Assembly: GCA_030697365.1 (NCBI GenBank)
Contig: JAUYQH010000095.1
Coordinates: 1-64,000, forward strand
DNA length: 64,000 nucleotides
Source of the DNA: Novosphingobium sp.
GTDB lineage: Bacteria > Pseudomonadota > Alphaproteobacteria > Sphingomonadales > Sphingomonadaceae
Reading direction: 5' to 3'
The notes under the pieces are model-generated. The model saw only the letters and a list, made by a program, of their open reading frames with translations, was not told where the DNA came from and searched no databases. Shown piece by piece: positions 53,563 to 62,789 of this stretch (positions within the stretch are counted from its first letter, which is position 1; each line of letters starts with the position of its first letter). The position numbers and the translations under genes are program-made.

Positions 53563-54498
53563 ATGCGAGCGTTCGTTTTTCCGGGGCAGGGCAGCCAGAA
53601 GGTCGGCATGGGTGTGGAACTCGCTGGCGCCAGTGCGGCGGCGCGCGCGGTGTTCGAGGAAGTCGACGACGCACTTGGCCAGAAGCTTTTCGCGCTGATG
53701 CGCGAAGGACCCGAGGATCAGCTCACGCTGACCGAGAATGCCCAGCCGGCGATCATGGCCAACGCCATCGCGGTGCTGCGCGTGCTCGAGCAGGAGGGCG
53801 GGATTACTTTGGCCGGGAAGGCCGATTGTGTCGCCGGGCACAGCCTGGGCGAATACACCGCGCTGTGCGCCGCAGGGGCGTTCAGCCTCGCCGATACCGC
53901 AAGGCTGCTCAAGTTGCGCGGGCAGGCGATGCAGGCAGCGGTGCCGGTCGGAGTGGGGGCAATGGCCGCGCTGCTCGGCGCGGATGTCGATAAAGCTCAG
54001 GCGCTGGCCGATGCGGCAGCTGAAGGTCAGGTCTGCACCGTCGCCAACGACAACGATCCCAGCCAGGTCGTCATCTCCGGCCACCGCGAGGCGATCGAAC
54101 GGGCGATCGCGCTGGTCAAGGACCACGCGATCAAACGCGGCATTCTGCTGCCCGTCTCGGCGCCGTTTCACTGCCCGCTGATGCAGCCCGCCGCCGATGC
54201 GATGGCCGAGGCATTGGGCAGGACCCCTCCCGGAGCGCTGCACCTGCCGCTTTACGCCAATGTCACCGCCAGCGCGGTCAGCGAGCCCACCGAAGTTCAG
54301 CGTCTGCTGGTCGAACAGGTCACGGGCCGGGTTCGCTGGCGCGAAAGCGTACTGGCGATGACCGCGGCGGGGACCGAGCAGTTCGTCGAACTGGGCGGAA
54401 AGGTTCTCGGCCCCATGATCGGTCGCATCGCCCCCGAAGCGCGGGTGAGCAGCGTGATCACGATGGCCGACATCGAAGCGCTGGCGAAGGAACTGTGA
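53563..54498 (+). CDS. fabD: Malonyl-CoA:ACP transacylase
   Basis: FabD loads malonyl groups on ACP for fatty acid synthesis. The 311-residue protein has FPGQGSQKVGMG at its start, nucleophile S94 in GHSLGEYTAL, and His about 200 in APFHCPLM. ATG 53563 follows GGAGAGAGG; the frame is open upstream to 53482. Its stop overlaps the GTG/ATG region of fabG, with which it forms an operon. Confidence 0.97.
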   Translation: MRAFVFPGQGSQKVGMGVELAGASAAARAVFEEVDDALGQKLFALMREGPEDQLTLTENAQPAIMANAIAVLRVLEQEGGITLAGKADCVAGHSLGEYTALCAAGAFSLADTARLLKLRGQAMQAAVPVGVGAMAALLGADVDKAQALADAAAEGQVCTVANDNDPSQVVISGHREAIERAIALVKDHAIKRGILLPVSAPFHCPLMQPAADAMAEALGRTPPGALHLPLYANVTASAVSEPTEVQRLLVEQVTGRVRWRESVLAMTAAGTEQFVELGGKVLGPMIGRIAPEARVSSVITMADIEALAKEL

Positions 54499-54500
54499 GC

Positions 54501-55280
54501 ATGGAACATCGGATGTTCGACCTGACCGGAATGACCGCCCTCGTCACCGGCGCCAGTGGGGGGATTGGAAGCGCAATTGCGCGCAGTCTTGCGGCGCAGG
54601 GGGCGCGACTGGCGGTGTCGGGGTCGAATTCGGCCAAGCTGCGCGCGTTTCGCGACGAGCTCGACGAACACACCCCGCACCATCTGCAAAAGGTCGATCA
54701 TGTCGCGATCACCTGCGACTTGTCCAAGGCCGAGGATGTCGAGAAGCTGGTTCCCGCCGCGGTCGACAGCCTTGGTAAGCTCGATATCCTGGTCAACAAC
54801 GCCGGGATCACCCGCGACAACCTGGCGATGCGGATGAAGGACGAGGAGTGGGACGCGGTGATCCGCATCAACCTCGAGGCTGCTTTCCGCCTGATGCGCG
54901 CGGCGGCAAGGCCGATGATGAAGGCGCGGTTCGGGCGGATCGTCACGATCACCAGCGTCGTGGGCGCTACGGGCAATCCGGGCCAGGTCAACTACGCCGC
55001 GGCCAAGGGCGGGCTGACCGCGATGACCAAGAGTCTTGCGCAGGAACTCGCCAGCCGCGGGATCACCGCCAATTGCGTCGCCCCCGGTTTCATCCGCACC
55101 GCGATGACCGAAGTCTTGCCCGATGCCCAGAAGGACGCGCTCAACGCCCGCATACCCATCGGCCGGATGGGCGAGGGCGAGGATATCGGCGCTGCGGTCG
55201 CCTATCTGTGCAGCCGTGAGGCAGGGTACGTCACCGGCCAGACAATTCACGTCAACGGCGGCATGGCGATGCTGTCGTAG
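54501..55280 (+). CDS. fabG: 3-oxoacyl-ACP reductase FabG
   Basis: FabG reduces beta-ketoacyl-ACP with NADPH. The SDR motifs are TGASGGIG (16-23), NNAG (99-102), S152, and YxxxK at Y165-K169. A GTG at 54495, overlapping the fabD stop, would add two residues; I take the ATG at 54501. It follows fabD directly. The 259-residue length is slightly above the usual because of a few extra residues around 55-65. Confidence 0.96.
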   Translation: MEHRMFDLTGMTALVTGASGGIGSAIARSLAAQGARLAVSGSNSAKLRAFRDELDEHTPHHLQKVDHVAITCDLSKAEDVEKLVPAAVDSLGKLDILVNNAGITRDNLAMRMKDEEWDAVIRINLEAAFRLMRAAARPMMKARFGRIVTITSVVGATGNPGQVNYAAAKGGLTAMTKSLAQELASRGITANCVAPGFIRTAMTEVLPDAQKDALNARIPIGRMGEGEDIGAAVAYLCSREAGYVTGQTIHVNGGMAMLS

Positions 55281-55454
55281 GCTGCCGGCAGCGGGAGAAA
55301 GCGCCCACAAACGCGCAGTTTTGCACAAGCTTTGCGCGCCGCTCGCCGCTTGGCGCTTGCCGCCGGGACGCCCCGCGTTAAGGAAGGTGGTCCGTAGTCC
55401 GGACACGCCTTCCGCGTCCGGTTTCAGCGTCCGATTGGGGGACACGACAAGACC

Positions 55455-56573
55455 ATGAAGGCCACGATCGAACGCGCGACCCTGCTCCGCTGCCTGTCGC
55501 ACGTCCAGTCCGTCGTTGAACGGCGCAACACCATCCCGATTCTGTCGAACGTGCTGATCGAGGCTTCGGCCGACGGCTCGGTTAAGCTGATGGCCACCGA
55601 TCTCGATCTGCAGGTGGTCGAATCGATGCCCGCGGTGACGGTCGACAGCGCGGGCGCGATCACGGTCTCGGCGCACCTGTTGTTCGATATCGCGCGCAAA
55701 CTGCCCGATGGCAGCCAGGTCAGCTTCGAAACCGCCGACAATCGCATGACCGTCAAGGCCGGACGCAGCCGATTCCAGATGCCGACGCTGCCGCGCGACG
55801 ATTTTCCGGTGATCGTCGAGGGCGATCTTCCGACCAGCTTCGAGATTCCGGCGGCCACGCTCGCCCAGCTGATCGATAGGACCCGCTTTGCGATCTCGAC
55901 CGAGGAAACGCGGTACTATCTCAACGGCATCTTCCTCCACGTCACCGACGAGGAGTTGAAGGCAGCCGCTACCGACGGACACCGCCTTGCCCGCTACACC
56001 GTCGCGCGGCCCGATGGCGCGGCGGGGATGCCCGACGTGATCGTGCCGCGAAAATGCGTGGCCGAACTGCGCAAGCTGATCGAGGAATCGCTCGACACCA
56101 ACGTCGAGATCGACCTGTCGGCGAGCAAGATCCGCTTCACCCTGGGGGGCGAAAACGGCGTCGTGCTGACCAGCAAGTTGATCGACGGCACCTTCCCCGA
56201 TTACACGCGGGTGATCCCCACCGGAAACGACAAGCTGCTCAAGCTCGATCCGCGCAGCTTCTTCGAAGGGGTCGATCGCGTCGCAACGATCGCCACCGAA
56301 AAGACCCGCGCGGTCAAGATGGCGCTCGAGAACGACAAGGTCACGCTCTCGGTCACCAGCCCCGACAACGGCACCGCCGCCGAGGAAATCGCTGCCGATT
56401 ACAGCTCGGCCGGGTTCGAGATCGGCTTCAACGCCAACTACCTCAAGGACATCCTCAGCCAGATCGAGGGCGACACGGTGGAGTTGCACCTCGCGGACGC
56501 GGGCGCCCCCACGCTGATCCGGCAGGATGATAAGAGCCCGGCGCTGTACGTGCTGATGCCGATGCGGGTGTGA
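55455..56573 (+). CDS. dnaN: DNA polymerase III sliding clamp (beta subunit)
   Basis: The processivity clamp. The 372-residue protein has three clamp domains; it starts MKATIERATLLRCLSHVQSVVERRNTIPILS and ends YVLMPMRV, the standard C-terminus. It stands alone here, not next to dnaA. The 174-bp upstream region (55281-55454) is non-coding and should hold its promoter. The hairpin at 56604-56624 (GGACcACT/AGTGTCC) may mark the transcript end. Confidence 0.98.
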   Translation: MKATIERATLLRCLSHVQSVVERRNTIPILSNVLIEASADGSVKLMATDLDLQVVESMPAVTVDSAGAITVSAHLLFDIARKLPDGSQVSFETADNRMTVKAGRSRFQMPTLPRDDFPVIVEGDLPTSFEIPAATLAQLIDRTRFAISTEETRYYLNGIFLHVTDEELKAAATDGHRLARYTVARPDGAAGMPDVIVPRKCVAELRKLIEESLDTNVEIDLSASKIRFTLGGENGVVLTSKLIDGTFPDYTRVIPTGNDKLLKLDPRSFFEGVDRVATIATEKTRAVKMALENDKVTLSVTSPDNGTAAEEIAADYSSAGFEIGFNANYLKDILSQIEGDTVELHLADAGAPTLIRQDDKSPALYVLMPMRV

Positions 56574-56758
56574 GGTCCGGTTCGTGGTCTGCGGATCACG
56601 CTTGGACCACTTGGACCAGTGTCCTGAGCTAAAAAATCCATCCCATTCGCGCGGAGGTTCTGCGGCGATATTGGAAGGGGCGCAGGTGCGCGGCATTCGC
56701 TCCGGATAGCTGGGTCAGAAGCGTGTAGGAAAGTTGTTTCTTCCCTGGTCAGCGGGTC

Positions 56759-56781
56759 TAATTAGGGACAGTCCCTATTTA
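56759..56781. repeat. REP palindrome 1 (downstream of RAYT)
   Basis: A palindrome built on AGGGACAGTCCCT with TTA/TAA flanks (one mismatch). It contains the TAG stop codon of the transposase gene (56775-56777). Related copies are at 57435-57461 and 57493-57523. Confidence 0.8.
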
Positions 56782-57425
56782 ACCGTCGGCCAGGGACGTC
56801 CGCGCCGCTTGGGCGGTGGCGCCACTTCGACAAATCGCGGCGAACCTCCTTGTGGTCGACCGCTTGTCAGCGCCGCTTCGATAACCTCGTCCTGCTCGCT
56901 CGCCTCGGCCCCTGCGGCGAGATAGGCGCGCCAGTTCGGCAAATGCCGGGCCAGCGCGTTTCGATCGGTGAGGCCGTCGTCTTTGCCATGGACATGCGCG
57001 CGCGCGCTCGGCCAGCGCCACTCTTCGGCCTGTCCAACCAGCCCGGCCTTGACCGGGTTGTTCTCGACATAACGGGCTGCGGTGATGAGGTGGGGGTCGT
57101 CCATCGCGTAGCTGTGGAAGCGGCCCTGAAACAGGTGGCCGCTGACGTCCTGCGAGCGGTTTACCCACTGGGCATAGCGGGTGTGGGTGCTTGCCATCAC
57201 CGCGCGCAGGGCATTGGCCGAAGGCGGGACCAGGATCAGATGGACGTGGTTGGTCATGAGACACCAGGCAAGGCACGCTACCGAGTGAAACGTGCAGGCA
57301 TCCGCGAGATACTTCAGGTAGAGTTGGCGGTCGTGATCCGAGGCAAAGATCGCTTGCTTGCGATTGCCGCGCTGGATCACATGGTGCGGCATATCAGGAA
57401 CGACAACCCTGGCAGTCCGTGGCAT
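56775..57425 (-). CDS. REP-associated tyrosine transposase (RAYT)
   Basis: A 216-residue Y1 HUH nuclease of the IS200/IS605-like TnpA_REP group. The metal site is H60-V-H62 in CLMTNHVHLILVP, and the nucleophile is probably Y119 in AARYVENNPVKAG. It starts MPRTARVVVPDMPHHVIQRGN, the family consensus. RAYTs cut and move REP hairpins. Three copies of one palindrome flank it, one containing its own stop, which marks them as the matching REPs. It is single-copy in this window and intact. Confidence 0.94.
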   Translation of the reverse strand: MPRTARVVVPDMPHHVIQRGNRKQAIFASDHDRQLYLKYLADACTFHSVACLAWCLMTNHVHLILVPPSANALRAVMASTHTRYAQWVNRSQDVSGHLFQGRFHSYAMDDPHLITAARYVENNPVKAGLVGQAEEWRWPSARAHVHGKDDGLTDRNALARHLPNWRAYLAAGAEASEQDEVIEAALTSGRPQGGSPRFVEVAPPPKRRGRPWPTVK

Positions 57426-57434
57426 CGCGCACCT

Positions 57435-57461
57435 TTTAAATGGGGACAGTCCCTATTTAAA
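57435..57461. repeat. REP palindrome 2 (upstream of RAYT)
   Basis: A 27-bp palindrome (TTTAAAT, GGGAC, A, GTCCC, ATTTAAA with one G-T mismatch) centred at 57448, ten bases before the RAYT start codon. It is in inverted orientation to REP 3 and could form a REP-inverse REP pair with it. Confidence 0.85.
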
Positions 57462-57492
57462 TCGACTACGGGGTGGTGCGGGCCGTGTCACG

Positions 57493-57523
57493 TATTTAAA
57501 TAGGGACTGTCCCCATTTAAATA
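57493..57523. repeat. REP palindrome 3 (overlaps the next gene's stop)
   Basis: A 31-bp palindrome centred at 57508 with the same GGGAC/GTCCC core and ATTTAAAT flanks. It is the inverse of REP 2, which is 31 bp away. The TAA stop codon (57517-57519) of the convergent-reading oxidoreductase gene lies inside it. Confidence 0.85.
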
Positions 57524-58530
57524 TCCACCACGATCTTGCCGAAATGCTTGTTCGAAGCTTGATGGCGAAACGCGTCCGCCAGGTCGGCCAGAGGGAAATG
57601 ATCTGAAATCACCGGCTTGATCCCGGTCGCCTCGATACCCGCGATCATCGCGAGTTGCTGAGCTCGGCTGCCCACTGTCAGGCCCTGCACGCGCAGGTTC
57701 TTGGCCATCAGCAATACCGTCTGGACCGGCCCGGCATAGCCCGCGAGCACGCCGATCAACGCGATGTGGCCGCCGACTTTGGCGGCGACCATCGACTGGT
57801 CGAGCGTTCCCGCGCCGCCGATCTCGACCACGGTGTCCACCCCCGCACCGCCGGTCAGCTCGAGTGCTTTGGCGCCCCAGGCTTTGGTTTCCTTGTAGTT
57901 GATCAGCTCGTCGGCGCCGAGATCGCGCAACTTCTCCAGCTTGTCGCCCGACGAACTCGTCGCGATCACCCGCGCGCCCGCCGCCTTGGCCATCTGCAGC
58001 GCAAAGATGGAAACCCCGCCGCTGCCCTGGACCAGCACGGTCGAGCCGGGCTTGACCGCGCCATCGACGAACAGCGCGCGCCACGCGGTGAGGCCGGCGC
58101 AAGTCAGCGTCGCGGCCTCGGCGGCGGAGTAGCCAGCCGGGGCGCGGGTGAACCAGCTGGCCGGGGCGACGATGCATTCGCGCGCATAGCCGTCGAGCCC
58201 ATCGCCGGGAACGCGGCGGAAGGCGGTGGCGGGAGTCGCGCCATCATCCCATTCGGGGAAGAACAGCGACAGCGCGAGATCTCCCGGCTTGAAGGCGGTC
58301 ACGCCGTCGCCGACCACCTCGACCACGCCCGCGCCATCGGACATCGGGATGCGCCCCGGCTCGGTCGGGATCATGCCGCTTACGACGGCAAAGTCGTGGT
58401 AGTTGAGCGATGAGGCCTGGAGTTTCACCCGGATTTCGCCCGGTCCCGGCGCGCCGGGATCGTCCAGAGTGGCGCGGGTCAGGGTGTCGAGGCTCGCGGG
58501 CGAGCCCACACGGATGGCATTGATGGTCAC
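57517..58530 (-). CDS. Zinc-free MDR oxidoreductase (quinone oxidoreductase-like)
   Basis: A 337-residue medium-chain reductase. The N-terminal GroES-like half has SSLNYHDFAVVSG and the Rossmann half has VLVQGSGGVSIFALQMAKAAG and NYKE. The structural- and catalytic-zinc cysteines are not apparent, so an NADPH:quinone or enoyl reductase role is more likely than alcohol dehydrogenase. The last residues (KIVVDI) and the stop codon lie inside a REP palindrome. It is the first of four minus-strand metabolic genes. Confidence 0.9.
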   Translation of the reverse strand: MTINAIRVGSPASLDTLTRATLDDPGAPGPGEIRVKLQASSLNYHDFAVVSGMIPTEPGRIPMSDGAGVVEVVGDGVTAFKPGDLALSLFFPEWDDGATPATAFRRVPGDGLDGYARECIVAPASWFTRAPAGYSAAEAATLTCAGLTAWRALFVDGAVKPGSTVLVQGSGGVSIFALQMAKAAGARVIATSSSGDKLEKLRDLGADELINYKETKAWGAKALELTGGAGVDTVVEIGGAGTLDQSMVAAKVGGHIALIGVLAGYAGPVQTVLLMAKNLRVQGLTVGSRAQQLAMIAGIEATGIKPVISDHFPLADLADAFRHQASNKHFGKIVVDI

Positions 58531-58561
58531 TGTGATCCCCCTAACGGGAATGGAAAAGTTT

Positions 58562-60325
58562 CTACTCGGCCGCTTCGAGCATTGCCGCCCGTTGCGGTCC
58601 GCGGATCAGGCCGCCCGGGGTCTCACCGGTCCACCTCCCGTTGCGGAAGGTGACCACGCCGCCCTTGATCGTGCAGACATAGCCCTCGGCCTTCTGCAAC
58701 AAGCGCTTGCCGCCAGCGGGCAGGTCGAACGCCAGCCACGGCTTGCCCAGCTTGACCGAGTCGAGATCGATCACGTTGATATCGGCCAGGTAACCCGGCG
58801 CGAGCACCCCGCGATCGTCGAGGCCATAGAGCCGCGCCGTATCGCGGCATTGGCGCTTGATCGCGTTTTCCAGCGTGATCTTGCCATCGGGTCGGCCTTC
58901 CGCACGCTTGCGATCGCGGACCCAGTGCTGGAGCATGAAGGTCGGGCTCGCCGCGTCGCAGATCGTGCCGCAGTGCGCGCCGCCGTCAGACAGCGAGTTC
59001 ACAGTGTCATCGCTCGCTTGCAGTTCCTCGAGGAAATCGAGGTTGCCGTCGGCATAGTTGAGGATCGGGAAATAGATGAACCCGGTCCCCTCGTCTTTCA
59101 TCAGCAGGTCGTAGGCATATTCGGCAGGATCGATTCCGGCCGCAGCCGCGCGGGAAAGAATCGTTTCGGACGGCGTCGGCTCGTAGTCGAAATCGGGGTC
59201 CATTTCGAACTGGATGAACCACCCGGTGGCGACCACGCGAAGGAAGTCGATGATGTCGCTTTCGGGATAAACGTTGTCCTCGGCCAGCATCCGCGCCTTG
59301 AACGCCGGGTCCCTCAGACGGGCAAGCTGCTGCTCCCACGGCAGCGCCTCGATCTCCGCCCAGGCGGGCTTGAATCGGAACGGATGGACGGTGCCGCGCC
59401 AGGCCATAACGATTCCGTTGCCGCGCAGCGCGATCTGCGCGACGATGTTGGCGCCGGCAGCGTTTTCCTTGCGCATCGTCGCGATTTGTTCTTCGAGCGG
59501 CAGTTCCTTGGCGATCGACTGAAGCGCGGCGAACGTCACCGGCAGGCCGGTTTCGCGGCTCAGCGCGCCCATCCATTCGAACTCGTTCCATTCGCGGCGC
59601 AAGTCGCTGGCCATTTCGAACACGCCATAGCCGACCTTGCCCATCGCCCGGCCGATTGCGATCAGTTCCTCGGCGGTGGCGGTTGTCCCCGGGACCAGCT
59701 CGCCATCAATCGACTTGTGGAGGATGGTGCGGCTGGTCGAAAAGCCCAGCGCCCCAGCGCGGATGCCCTCTTCGACGATCGCTGACATTTGCGCGACATC
59801 ATCGTCGGTCGGGATCGCGCCAGGCTTCTCGCGATCACCCAGCACATAGGCGCGGACCGCACCGTGAGGGACATGGGTGCCGACATCGATGCTGCGCGGC
59901 TTTTTCTCAAGCGCGTCGAGGTATTCGGGGAAGGTCTCCCAATCCCATTTCATCCCTTCGGCCAGCGCGGTGCCGGGAATGTCCTCGACCCCTTCCATCA
60001 GCGAGATGAGCCACTGGTGGCGCTCGGGCGCGGCGGGGGCGAAGCCGACCCCGCAGTTGCCCATCACCACGGTCGTCACGCCGTGCCACGAGGACGGTGC
60101 CATTTCGGCGTCCCAGGTCGCCTGACCGTCGTAGTGGGTGTGGATATCGACCCAGCCGGGGGCGACGATCCTTCCGCTGGCATCGATCTCCTCGGCACCG
60201 CTGCCGTGAATCACGCCAACCGCGGCGATCAGCCCATCCTTGACCGCGACGTCGCCGCTAAAGCGCGGGACGCCGGTCCCGTCCACGATGGTGCCGTTGC
60301 GGATGACGAGGTCATATGCGGGCAT
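58562..60325 (-). CDS. N-acyl-D-amino-acid deacylase-family amidohydrolase
   Basis: A 587-residue metal-dependent amidohydrolase. The metal site H62-T-H64-Y-D66 is in [11 protein letters not shown], and [10 protein letters not shown] carries the Cys used by D-aminoacylases. The C-terminal composite domain is seen ([17 protein letters not shown]). The substrate could be N-acyl-D-amino acids or related amides. Its Shine-Dalgarno lies in a hairpin (60331-60355). It lies 81 bp downstream of the flavoprotein gene. Confidence 0.88.
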   Translation of the reverse strand: MPAYDLVIRNGTIVDGTGVPRFSGDVAVKDGLIAAVGVIHGSGAEEIDASGRIVAPGWVDIHTHYDGQATWDAEMAPSSWHGVTTVVMGNCGVGFAPAAPERHQWLISLMEGVEDIPGTALAEGMKWDWETFPEYLDALEKKPRSIDVGTHVPHGAVRAYVLGDREKPGAIPTDDDVAQMSAIVEEGIRAGALGFSTSRTILHKSIDGELVPGTTATAEELIAIGRAMGKVGYGVFEMASDLRREWNEFEWMGALSRETGLPVTFAALQSIAKELPLEEQIATMRKENAAGANIVAQIALRGNGIVMAWRGTVHPFRFKPAWAEIEALPWEQQLARLRDPAFKARMLAEDNVYPESDIIDFLRVVATGWFIQFEMDPDFDYEPTPSETILSRAAAAGIDPAEYAYDLLMKDEGTGFIYFPILNYADGNLDFLEELQASDDTVNSLSDGGAHCGTICDAASPTFMLQHWVRDRKRAEGRPDGKITLENAIKRQCRDTARLYGLDDRGVLAPGYLADINVIDLDSVKLGKPWLAFDLPAGGKRLLQKAEGYVCTIKGGVVTFRNGRWTGETPGGLIRGPQRAAMLEAAE

Positions 60326-60330
60326 GAATC

Positions 60331-60355
60331 ATTCTCCCAGTTTTGCGGGGAGAAT
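60331..60355 (-). promoter_or_regulatory. Hairpin sequestering the ribosome site of the amidohydrolase gene
   Basis: On the minus strand ATTCTCCC pairs with GGGAGAAT; the second arm is the Shine-Dalgarno (GGGAG) eight bases before the start codon. Loop about 9 bases. It could reduce translation until opened by a ribosome, protein or temperature. Confidence 0.5.
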
Positions 60356-60384
60356 GTCAGGGCGCGGTTGGTATGTCGAGCGTA

Positions 60385-60400
60385 TTAATCGTTCGATTAA
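60385..60400. promoter_or_regulatory. TTAATCG-TT-CGATTAA palindrome
   Basis: A perfect 7-bp inverted repeat with a 2-bp centre, 60 bp upstream of the amidohydrolase start and 7 bp after the flavoprotein stop. The symmetry and position suggest an operator for a dimeric repressor (TetR or MarR type). No such regulator lies in the window. Confidence 0.45.
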
Positions 60401-60406
60401 ACCAGT

Positions 60407-61714
60407 TCATCCCTCACGCGCGGCAATCATTGCCGCGACATCGACAAACTTCTCGCGCGGGGCGCCTTCGCGAGCGGCCTTGGTCTCGGCCTCTTCGATC
60501 CGCTTCCAGTCGCGGAAAGTGATCACGTCGAGGTGGCGTTCGGCGGCGAGTTGGTCGAAGCCCGGACGACCGTGCTTGCCCGATCCTGCGCCGATGTCCT
60601 CGGCAATCTTTTCGATCACCCCGAAGCCGTCCGGCCGGTTTGTCCCGATCGTCCCGGATGGACCGCGCCGTGCCCAACCGACGCAATACAGGCCGGGCAA
60701 GATCCGTCCCTCGTCGTTGGCGAAACGCCCGGCACGCTCATCGAAGGGCACCCCTGGGATCGGCGAGGTCTGGTAGCCAATGCAGCTGATCATCAGGCTG
60801 GCCGGAATGGTATATGTCTCGCCGGTGGAGATCGCGCGACCGGCCTCGACTCTGGTTCGCTCGACGGTGACGCCCGTCACCCGGCCTTCGCCCTGCAACG
60901 CTAGCGGCGCGGCGAAGAAATCGAACTCCACTTCAATTTCCATGTCGGCGCGGTGGCTTTCAGGGATCGCGGCAAAGCCGCGCAAGTGGGTGACCGACTT
61001 GCGCAAGCCGGGTTCGAGCAGCGCGTCCTCCCCGATCTCGGGAAGATCGGCGGGATCGACGCGCGGGCAGGCGCGCGACAGGTGGCCGAGCTCGCCCAGT
61101 TCCTTGGGGGTCATCATGATCTGGTGCGGCCCACGGCGACCGAGAATTACGACCTTGCGAATTCCCGAGGCTTCGAGCGCGTCGAGCGCGTGAACGACAA
61201 TGTCCGATCCGTCGAATTCGGCGCGGGTCTTGGCGAGGATTCGCGCCACGTCGAGCGCGACGTTGCCCATTCCGATCACTACTGCTGTCTCACCCGACAA
61301 GTCCGGAGCGAGATCGGCGAACTGAGGGTGGCCGTTGTACCATCCGACGAAAGCGGCGCTTCCGAAGACGTTTTCGAGGTCCTCGCCGGACATGCCCAAC
61401 GGCCGGTCGTGCGGCGCACCAGTCGCCAGGACCACGGCGTCGTAGAGTGCTTGCAGTTCCTCAATCGTAACGTCGCTGCCGACCGTGACGTTGCCGACGA
61501 AGCGGACGTTGTCGCTCAGGGCGGTCGCTTCGTAACGGCGCGAAACCGCCTTGATCGACTGGTGATCGGGTGCGACGCCGGTACGGATCAACCCGTAGGG
61601 GACCGGCAGGCGATCGAAAATGTCGACGCGGACCTCGTTGCCCCAGCGCTTCTGAGCGGCTTCGGCGGTATAGTACCCCGCCGGACCCGATCCAATGATC
61701 GCGATATGCCGCAT
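60407..61714 (-). CDS. Ferredoxin/adrenodoxin-NADP reductase-like flavoprotein
   Basis: A 435-residue FAD enzyme of the adrenodoxin reductase type. The FAD motif is IAIIGSGPAGYYTAEAAQ, the NADPH motif is VIGMGNVALDVARIL, and the C-terminal GWARRGPSGTIGTNRPDG loop is characteristic. It transfers electrons from NADPH to a ferredoxin, such as those serving cytochrome P450s. No ferredoxin or P450 gene is nearby. Start MRHIAIIGSG. Confidence 0.93.
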   Translation of the reverse strand: MRHIAIIGSGPAGYYTAEAAQKRWGNEVRVDIFDRLPVPYGLIRTGVAPDHQSIKAVSRRYEATALSDNVRFVGNVTVGSDVTIEELQALYDAVVLATGAPHDRPLGMSGEDLENVFGSAAFVGWYNGHPQFADLAPDLSGETAVVIGMGNVALDVARILAKTRAEFDGSDIVVHALDALEASGIRKVVILGRRGPHQIMMTPKELGELGHLSRACPRVDPADLPEIGEDALLEPGLRKSVTHLRGFAAIPESHRADMEIEVEFDFFAAPLALQGEGRVTGVTVERTRVEAGRAISTGETYTIPASLMISCIGYQTSPIPGVPFDERAGRFANDEGRILPGLYCVGWARRGPSGTIGTNRPDGFGVIEKIAEDIGAGSGKHGRPGFDQLAAERHLDVITFRDWKRIEEAETKAAREGAPREKFVDVAAMIAAREG

Positions 61715-61774
61715 CCGTGCTCCCCGCTCTTATGCGGCGATGTAAGCGGGCTTGGGGGCGTTTGGGAAGAGGCC

Positions 61775-62602
61775 TCAGGCGATTTCGACAGCTTGTTCAA
61801 GGCCGAGGAAGCGGTTCAGTTCGCCAACGCACTCGTCGCGGTGGCTCAGCATGAAAAGGTGCCCTCCGCCGCGGATCAGGCGCATCCTGCTGTCTGGGAT
61901 AAGCGCATGGAGAAACCGCGAGTTGAGGGGCGGGACCACCTGATCTTCGTCTCCCGCCAGAATTAGCGTGGGTACGTCGAGCAGCGGCAGCATGGGCACG
62001 CTACTCCACCCGGCGAGCGCGGCCAACTGGTAGAGAAACCCGGCAGTTGAAGGCGGGGTCGCGGCGTTGAGCGAGACGGGTTCGCCGGTACCGCCGCCAT
62101 TGTACAGAATCGCCAGGTTGCGCCGGAGCGCTTTGGCCACCGAGTACTCGGAAGGATCGAAAAGACGGGCCAGCGCGGGCAGACTTCCCGGTGCCATGAC
62201 CATTCCTGCACTGGTTGCAGCAAGCACCAGTCGGCCGATCCTGGCGCGATGTTGCAACGCGAACTGCTGAGCGATTCCGCCGCCCCAACTGATCCCCAAC
62301 ACATCGACCTTCGGGATGTTCAGCCGGTCGAGGATGGCGCTCGCGGTGAGCGCCATCGTCACGGCATTGTAGGGAACCAGCGGGTCTGGCGATTTTCCGA
62401 TGCCCGGCATGTCGAAGCACAGGACCGGGCGCGGAGTCATCGCCTGGGCAAGCGGCCCCAACAGTTCCAGGTTCATGCCGATCCCGTTGAACACCAGCAA
62501 TGGCAGTATGCCGCCGTTCTCGGATGAGGAATTCCATTGCGACACGCGCAATCGGCGTCCGTGGACCCGAAGCGAGGTGAAACGGGGAGGGGGAATAGCC
62601 AT
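61775..62602 (-). CDS. Alpha/beta hydrolase resembling intracellular PHA depolymerase PhaZ
   Basis: A 275-residue hydrolase with nucleophile S105 in VLGISWGGGIAQQFA, the acid in LILAGDEDQV and the His in RGGGHLFMLS. FNGIGMNLELLGPLA and RLVLAATSAGMVMAPG follow medium-chain-length polyhydroxyalkanoate depolymerases closely, from memory of that family. No phaC or phasin is in the window, so the substrate stays uncertain. It is divergent from the PAS-GGDEF-EAL gene. Confidence 0.82.
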   Translation of the reverse strand: MAIPPPRFTSLRVHGRRLRVSQWNSSSENGGILPLLVFNGIGMNLELLGPLAQAMTPRPVLCFDMPGIGKSPDPLVPYNAVTMALTASAILDRLNIPKVDVLGISWGGGIAQQFALQHRARIGRLVLAATSAGMVMAPGSLPALARLFDPSEYSVAKALRRNLAILYNGGGTGEPVSLNAATPPSTAGFLYQLAALAGWSSVPMLPLLDVPTLILAGDEDQVVPPLNSRFLHALIPDSRMRLIRGGGHLFMLSHRDECVGELNRFLGLEQAVEIA

Positions 62603-62789
62603 GCGCGTTCGCTAGCATGGAAATGGTGCAACGCAACATAGGTGCGGATACCCCTGCGGAGAAAGGCGAGTTGAACAGCCGAACCTTTCGTAGGGATGGC
62701 GTCGCACGTTCGAGGTTTTTTAACCCGGCTGCCCTAGAAGCCGCGGCAAGGACGGGTTGCACTGTCGAGTTCGCGGAGACTCAGGGCCG

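Noticed and set aside
56604..56624. Hairpin after dnaN as an intrinsic terminator
   Set aside because: The stem has a bulge and no T run on the dnaN strand, so it is not reported as a separate terminator.
54297..56696. A 799-residue open frame antisense to fabG and dnaN
   Set aside because: Typical shadow frame in high-G+C DNA. It lies wholly on the opposite strand of well-supported genes and has no domain or ribosome site.
56574..56758. Possible remnant gene between dnaN and RAYT
   Set aside because: No frame or domain could be recognised. It is best described as intergenic DNA next to the RAYT unit.
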